Below, in pieces: positions 12,993-17,053 of a DNA stretch of 17,053 bases; position 1 is the first letter of the stretch, and every line of letters begins with the position of its first letter. Both the position numbers and the translations under genes were made by a program. The notes beneath the pieces are model-generated. The model had not been told where the DNA came from. It saw only the letters and a list, made by a program, of their open reading frames with translations, and made no database searches. Source of the DNA: Candidatus Gerdarchaeota archaeon (GTDB lineage Archaea > Asgardarchaeota > Heimdallarchaeia > JABLTI01); the NCBI GenBank assembly GCA_016840905.1, contig JAEORM010000200.1, positions 1-17,053 on the forward strand, written 5' to 3'.

Positions 12993-13829
12993 GTGCAAGA
13001 AAATTTGAGTAAAGTAAAAAAAACTAAGGATCCTAAATCAATTATTACTGTTAGAGCACTTTGTGATATTTGCAAAAAAGTAGATACTTTCGACATCCCA
13101 ACAAAAGATCTTCTCCCTCATATTGGAGGTTTGTATCAAGTTTCAACTATTCATCACTGTAACGATGATAAAGATATGATTATGAATATAGTTCTTGATA
13201 GAAATTTTGCTGTAAGACAATCAACTATTTCCCCCTTTGTTGCTGATTTAGATTTCGATCGATGGTCACCTGAACGAGTTAACGATATTAAATTTCTTGT
13301 TAAACAAATAAAGGAATCAGATAAAGTTGTACAAGCTGTTCTAACTGGAAAAGATGTAATTGTAGCAGGCAATAATATGACTTTTGTTAAACGCATTGTC
13401 CGCACACTTGAACTCTTTTCACCAAATAAATTTCCTCAATTAATTGAATGGACTGATAAAATTGAAAAGGATAAAAAGATTATTGGTACCACTTTAAAAT
13501 TAGCTAACGAGTATAACGATGTTGTTATAATCAATCTTGATTCAAATAAGGTAATAAATGGCAAACAATCTAATTACTCGAGAATCTTTTTAGATAATCT
13601 AATCAATTTAGAACCAGAGGGTATGGCTTATGCAGCCCGATTAAAAATTAGCACATTAGTTGAATTTGCTCGAATGTTAATTGATCTAAGCAAAGAACCT
13701 GAAATTGGTCCTAAAGCTGTTGATCTTATTAAGATGGATGTTAGTGCTGATGCTTTAGATTTAATTTTAGAAATGGTTGAAGGATTTGATCCATCTGCAA
13801 TGGGTATCATTAAAGAAAATTGGTTATGA
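12993..13829 (+). CDS. Uncharacterised protein with N-terminal zinc-site and alpha/beta domain (possibly DENN-like)
   Basis: I do not recognise this 278-residue soluble protein as a named family. Residues about 18-75 resemble a small zinc-binding domain: C24 and C27 (CDIC) pair with H54, H55 and C56 (IHHC), followed by VLDRNFAVR. The middle part alternates strands and helices: VVQAVLTGKDVIVAG, FVKRIVRTLELFSP, QLIEWTD and VVIINLD. The strand-helix-FSP-strand order is faintly reminiscent of the core of DENN-type GTPase regulators, a weak suggestion only. The last 75 residues are helical. Start is uncertain: GTG 12993 could be leaderless behind TTATAAAT (12964-12971), while TTG 13005 has GGAGTG about nine bases upstream. 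It is divergent from a roadblock gene, which hints at a shared pathway. Confidence 0.65.
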   Translation: MQENLSKVKKTKDPKSIITVRALCDICKKVDTFDIPTKDLLPHIGGLYQVSTIHHCNDDKDMIMNIVLDRNFAVRQSTISPFVADLDFDRWSPERVNDIKFLVKQIKESDKVVQAVLTGKDVIVAGNNMTFVKRIVRTLELFSPNKFPQLIEWTDKIEKDKKIIGTTLKLANEYNDVVIINLDSNKVINGKQSNYSRIFLDNLINLEPEGMAYAARLKISTLVEFARMLIDLSKEPEIGPKAVDLIKMDVSADALDLILEMVEGFDPSAMGIIKENWL

Positions 13830-13883
13830 ATAATTTTTCTAACCTTTCTCTATTTTCTTTTTGATTATTTCAAACATTATTTC

Positions 13884-15065
13884 TTAATCTCTTTTACTTT
13901 CAGTTATTGCTGCTTGAGCGATTTTTGGTGAACCTCCTCCTTTATTTCCAGTTTCCGTACTATAAATTTGAATAAGCTCATTTGCAGGTAAGGAAGAAAT
14001 TTCTGATAAAAGTAATAATAAGGGACCTTTCACTATAAAAATGGCTATAGTGTTTTTTGATAAATCGCCTAATTGTTGTAATACAAATTTCCTTTCTAGG
14101 AATTCGAAATTTTCTTTCATAATTTTTATGTCACCAAAAATCATAGGATTAGCTTTTAAATCCATCATCTGTTTTTCTGCAACTTTTTTACTTAAACTAA
14201 TATTCACATCTTTTAAATCATCAACTTCAACTAAGATTTTTGAAATCTTTTTGCTTATATCCAAAGGTTTTGTAGCTAGTAGTTTTGAGCAAGCAATATA
14301 ATCAACATTTATTTTACTCATGTTTTCAACTGCTTGATTTCCATGGGAGAAGTAGATTATATCACCTTTAAAATCATTTAACACAATAAAACCGATTTCT
14401 GTTGTATTTTTACAATGTGTTCCTCCACAAAGTGAAAAATCTAATTCATCAATTGTAATAATTCTGACTTCTGAATCTTCCTTTGTATTAAGATCCCCTC
14501 TTAAATGGGCGCTAATTTCTTCTGGTATTTTCGTTTTATCATAAAAATTGGCTGCAATATTTTTCCCGGAAAGTAAGAATTCATTTGTTTTGGATAAAAC
14601 TTTTTGGATATCATCATCACTAATTTTCTTTTCGATGTAGACAATAGTCTCTTGGGTATCAATAATGGCTTTCATTGTTTTAATCTTGAAAAGCTGTTCA
14701 ATATAAGCAGATAAGATATGTTGTGAAGTATGAGCTTTCATAAGTTCATATCTTCTTTCCCAATTCACTCGTCCAATAATCAAATCATTAATATGTAATT
14801 TATCAAAGTTTTTCCCTGATAAATAATGAATGATTTTACCTTCATCATTAATTTCAACTTTTGAAACAGTATATATCAAAGCCTTATTTTCCTTAGAGAC
14901 TATTTCCCCTATATCAGATGGTTGCCCTCCACCTGAAGGATAGAATATTGTCTCATCTAGAAGGAGTTCATTTGAAGTAATATCCAATATTTTTGCTTCA
15001 AATTCGATTTTGTAAGAATCTGTCCAGTATAAACGCTTTGTTTGGTTAGTCACTTTCCCTGTCAT
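13884..15065 (-). CDS. alaX: AlaX-L alanyl-tRNA editing protein
   Basis: A free-standing editing enzyme that hydrolyses mischarged Ser- or Gly-tRNA(Ala) in trans. An N-terminal barrel with FYPSGGGQPSDIG (41-53) precedes the editing site: HTSQH (H112, H116) and CGGTH (C213, H217), the HxxxH...CxxxH zinc motif. A helical linker (about 265-310) joins a C-terminal C-Ala/DHHA1-type domain ending in the glycine-rich TGNKGGGSPKIAQA (372-385). With 393 residues it fits the long AlaX class (about 400). There is no aminoacylation domain, so it is not a truncated alanyl-tRNA synthetase. All zinc ligands are present. ATG 15065 has no clear Shine-Dalgarno; a palindrome overlapping an AT-rich TATA-like stretch lies 21 bases upstream. 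The T-rich 54-base gap to the convergent Zn-protein gene probably serves as terminator. Confidence 0.93.
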   Translation of the reverse strand: MTGKVTNQTKRLYWTDSYKIEFEAKILDITSNELLLDETIFYPSGGGQPSDIGEIVSKENKALIYTVSKVEINDEGKIIHYLSGKNFDKLHINDLIIGRVNWERRYELMKAHTSQHILSAYIEQLFKIKTMKAIIDTQETIVYIEKKISDDDIQKVLSKTNEFLLSGKNIAANFYDKTKIPEEISAHLRGDLNTKEDSEVRIITIDELDFSLCGGTHCKNTTEIGFIVLNDFKGDIIYFSHGNQAVENMSKINVDYIACSKLLATKPLDISKKISKILVEVDDLKDVNISLSKKVAEKQMMDLKANPMIFGDIKIMKENFEFLERKFVLQQLGDLSKNTIAIFIVKGPLLLLLSEISSLPANELIQIYSTETGNKGGGSPKIAQAAITESKRD

Positions 15066-15085
15066 TACAAATCATCTGAAACTAC

Positions 15086-15106
15086 CAATCAGTAATTTAT
15101 TGATTG
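15086..15106 (-). promoter_or_regulatory. Near-palindrome over the alaX promoter
   Basis: This 21-base element reads CAATCAGTAA-T-TTATTGATTG, symmetric except for one G:T position. On the minus strand it contains AATAAATTA, placed to serve as a TATA box for alaX about 30 bases ahead of its ATG. An operator overlapping the promoter is possible; chance symmetry of AT-rich DNA is the alternative. Confidence 0.35.
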
Positions 15107-15122
15107 TTAGCTCTTAAATGTT

Positions 15123-17053
15123 TTATAGTGATGATGATATAATACCTATCAAAACAACAAAATCTTTTATTGGTAAATCATCTAATTTTTTACTTTGTGA
15201 TGCTTTTGACCCCTGTATCTTACAGAAAGATGCGAAATTGAATAAATCAGTTGCTAATTGTTGAACTTCTCCTTTCAAAGTGTCTAATACTGTGCTAAAT
15301 ATCTCAGCTGATTTTTTCGCATGTTTTTCTGCTTCGGTGAAAAGTTTTTCCGATTTCACACGTTCTTTAATTAAAGCAAATTCTTGGGCTTGAATCAATG
15401 CTTGACAAGATTTGAAAAATAACATTGCTGCTGTAGTGTGATCTCGCTTCTTTGCGATATAATCCCAGTTCACTATATCTGTGGAAGTAATGCTTTCTTC
15501 ATTTTTATGTTGTAAAATAGCTTCATAATGGGATGACAAACGTTCCCATATAGTAATCATAGAATCAAACATATTACCATGATTTTCGATTATCAAAGTT
15601 GCTATTTCAACTGGTACCCTTGCTAAGTCCATTGTTGAAAGAATATCAGGTAATGTTCGAAGTAAATATCGCGCAAAGAAATATTGATTTCCTGTTTGTA
15701 GAATAGAAGTTTCTTTCAAATGACTTTGAATGAAGGTTTTACTATAATCAGCTAAAATAAAATCTTGTAATTCGGGTATTGTTTTACCTTTCTTAGAATT
15801 TTCAAAAGCTTCCTTAGCTGAAAGAAAACTTCTTACCAACAAACAAAGAGCTTTAGTAGCATTTTTTTCTCTATATCCCTTTAATCTATGAGTTTCGCTT
15901 GTTATAATGCTCAAAAGAGATTTTCCTTTAGAAACTAAGATTTTACGATCTTGAACAAATGTAGGCATTAAAAGTATTGATACAAGAATATCTTGTAATT
16001 TAATTGTTTCACTTTCACAGAAAGCTTTCTTTATTTCTAAATCCTTTTGCTCATCTTCCCAAGAAAGCTGAAGAAAAGCTCTAGATATATTGTCTAATCG
16101 ACCTTTGAATATTAAACCTAATCTTCGAAATCCTTTGGATATTTCTGTTTTAATACGGTCTACTGTGAGCTTTTCATGTTTGCTTAGAATTTTTAAATTC
16201 TCCAAAAGAAATCCTACTGTATTTAGAAATTCTGATTGATTAAAAAACTCTATATTTGATATTGGTGCTTCAGATAAGGAACTAAGGCTTTTTATTTGAG
16301 CTTTTAATTCTTCCACAGGAATTTCTTTAGATGATATTTCAATTATTGAGCAAGATAGTGCAACTAATGTGGTAAATATTTCTGTGAAATCAATATTTGA
16401 TTTAATTTGCTCAATAATCTCTTTTGAAGAAGATGATTCTACTGGCACCTTATTTAATTCTGTCAAACTTTCATTGAATGTTTTATTTGCATGCATAAAG
16501 AAATCATATGCTTTATGATGATTATCTGATTGTAAAGCATTTATTGCAAGTTCTAATTGGTGTGAACCTAGAGCTAATTTAGCTTGCCCTCTGCATAAAG
16601 CAATTTCAAAATCTATTGTTAAAAATAAACTTGGATCTATAGGATTTTTCTGGAGGATTTCTTGAGCTTCTGTAAAAAGATGATCCGCTTTAGAAAATAT
16701 AAAATACCTTAATAATTGATCATCCCACCAAAAATCCTCCTTGACAACATCTAGAATTCGTGAATAATAATCTTTATAGAGAGTTCCTTTGTATCGTAAA
16801 TTCTTGATTTTACGTTCAAGAAGTAATTCCTTATGCTTATCTTTTTTAGGTTTTTCAAACGATTCTAGGTTTTCATTAATATTAGATTCAAAATTCATTT
16901 TTCCTATAGAAACCATCATTTTAATGAATTCTTCATCAATTAGTAGCTCTTTACCTAGACTAAAAAGAATTATTTCTGATAGTTCATGATTTTGTTTGAC
17001 ATATTCACTAATCGCTGAAGCATCCTTTGATGATTTCAAGACCCCTTCAATAA
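15123..17053 (-). CDS. Large helical protein, possibly TPR-like (5' end outside window)
   Basis: I do not recognise a family. The reading frame stays open to the window edge (codons before TTG 17039 read I-E-G-V), so the N-terminus is probably missing. The visible 640 or so residues are almost wholly helical, without membrane segments or a signal peptide; only the last dozen (DFVVLIGIISSSL) are strongly hydrophobic. Two stretches have the helix-turn-helix rhythm of TPR-like repeats: near 150-200 (ALCRGQAKLALGSHQLELA, then AYDFFMHANKTFNESL) and near 550-600 (AAMLFFKSCQALIQAQEFA, then AEKHAKKSAEIFSTVL). An alpha-solenoid scaffold is the most likely architecture. It lies 57 bases upstream of alaX on the same strand, but the palindromic promoter between them argues for separate transcription. 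Confidence 0.6.
   Translation of the reverse strand, partial: IEGVLKSSKDASAISEYVKQNHELSEIILFSLGKELLIDEEFIKMMVSIGKMNFESNINENLESFEKPKKDKHKELLLERKIKNLRYKGTLYKDYYSRILDVVKEDFWWDDQLLRYFIFSKADHLFTEAQEILQKNPIDPSLFLTIDFEIALCRGQAKLALGSHQLELAINALQSDNHHKAYDFFMHANKTFNESLTELNKVPVESSSSKEIIEQIKSNIDFTEIFTTLVALSCSIIEISSKEIPVEELKAQIKSLSSLSEAPISNIEFFNQSEFLNTVGFLLENLKILSKHEKLTVDRIKTEISKGFRRLGLIFKGRLDNISRAFLQLSWEDEQKDLEIKKAFCESETIKLQDILVSILLMPTFVQDRKILVSKGKSLLSIITSETHRLKGYREKNATKALCLLVRSFLSAKEAFENSKKGKTIPELQDFILADYSKTFIQSHLKETSILQTGNQYFFARYLLRTLPDILSTMDLARVPVEIATLIIENHGNMFDSMITIWERLSSHYEAILQHKNEESITSTDIVNWDYIAKKRDHTTAAMLFFKSCQALIQAQEFALIKERVKSEKLFTEAEKHAKKSAEIFSTVLDTLKGEVQQLATDLFNFASFCKIQGSKASQSKKLDDLPIKDFVVLIGIISSSL

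Noticed and set aside
13154..13810. Two minus-strand frames opposite the Zn-binding protein gene
   Set aside because: Antisense shadows without motifs or ribosome-binding sites.
13884..15065. Truncated alanyl-tRNA synthetase
   Set aside because: Length, complete HxxxH/CxxxH site and the C-terminal Gly-rich domain match a normal AlaX-L protein with its own start.
1..17053. CRISPR array, insertion sequence or prophage
   Set aside because: I saw no regularly spaced direct repeats, transposase, integrase or phage structural genes in the window.

Overview
The window is AT-rich archaeal DNA and most likely comes from an Asgard archaeon; I cannot place it in a class. The evidence is the gene content. 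It has a small Rag/Arf-like GTPase fused to a roadblock/longin-like domain, two free-standing roadblock/LC7 proteins, a membrane-anchored longin-like protein, a winged-helix protein fused to a Yip1-like membrane domain, and a protein with several profilin-fold domains. Archaeal housekeeping genes lie among them: an endonuclease Q-type DNA repair enzyme, an AlaX-L alanyl-tRNA editing protein and tRNA-Ala(UGC). Candidate promoters are BRE/TATA-like, and several starts are TTG or GTG.

Layout. 1-3943: a roadblock/longin-like multidomain protein (+), converging on and overlapping endonuclease Q (-), which is divergent from a CPBP-type membrane protein (+). 4081-4157: tRNA-Ala(UGC) with encoded CCA and the G3:U70 identity pair. 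4253-7210: two tandem paralogous 7TM sensor histidine kinases with no response regulator nearby. 7222-7242: a symmetric hairpin with T-tracts on both strands. 7250-10738: the most distinctive block. A GTPase-roadblock fusion (-) is divergent from a two-gene set (+) encoding a longin-like four-TM protein and a winged-helix/Yip1-like protein, with paired palindromes in the 304-base spacer. 10750-11475: a lysine-rich-tailed protein with a possible winged helix (-). 11601-12176 (+): a stand-alone NrdD C-terminal (Zn/glycyl-radical) domain followed by a roadblock protein. 12250-12738 (-): a second roadblock protein. 12993-13829 (+): a Zn-binding alpha/beta protein of unknown function. 13884-15065 (-): AlaX-L. 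15123-17053 (-): a large helical protein that runs off the window end.

How the parts may fit together (inference). Profilin-fold roadblock and longin domains are the usual scaffolds and regulators of small GTPases; eukaryotic Ragulator/Rag, TRAPP and MglA/MglB are examples. A GTPase carrying its own such domain, a membrane protein presenting another on the cytosolic side, and a membrane-bound winged-helix protein with a Yip1-like domain could form a membrane GTPase-to-transcription circuit. The nearby roadblock proteins and the Zn-binding protein could be further subunits. No function has been demonstrated here, and each link needs conservation and structural tests.
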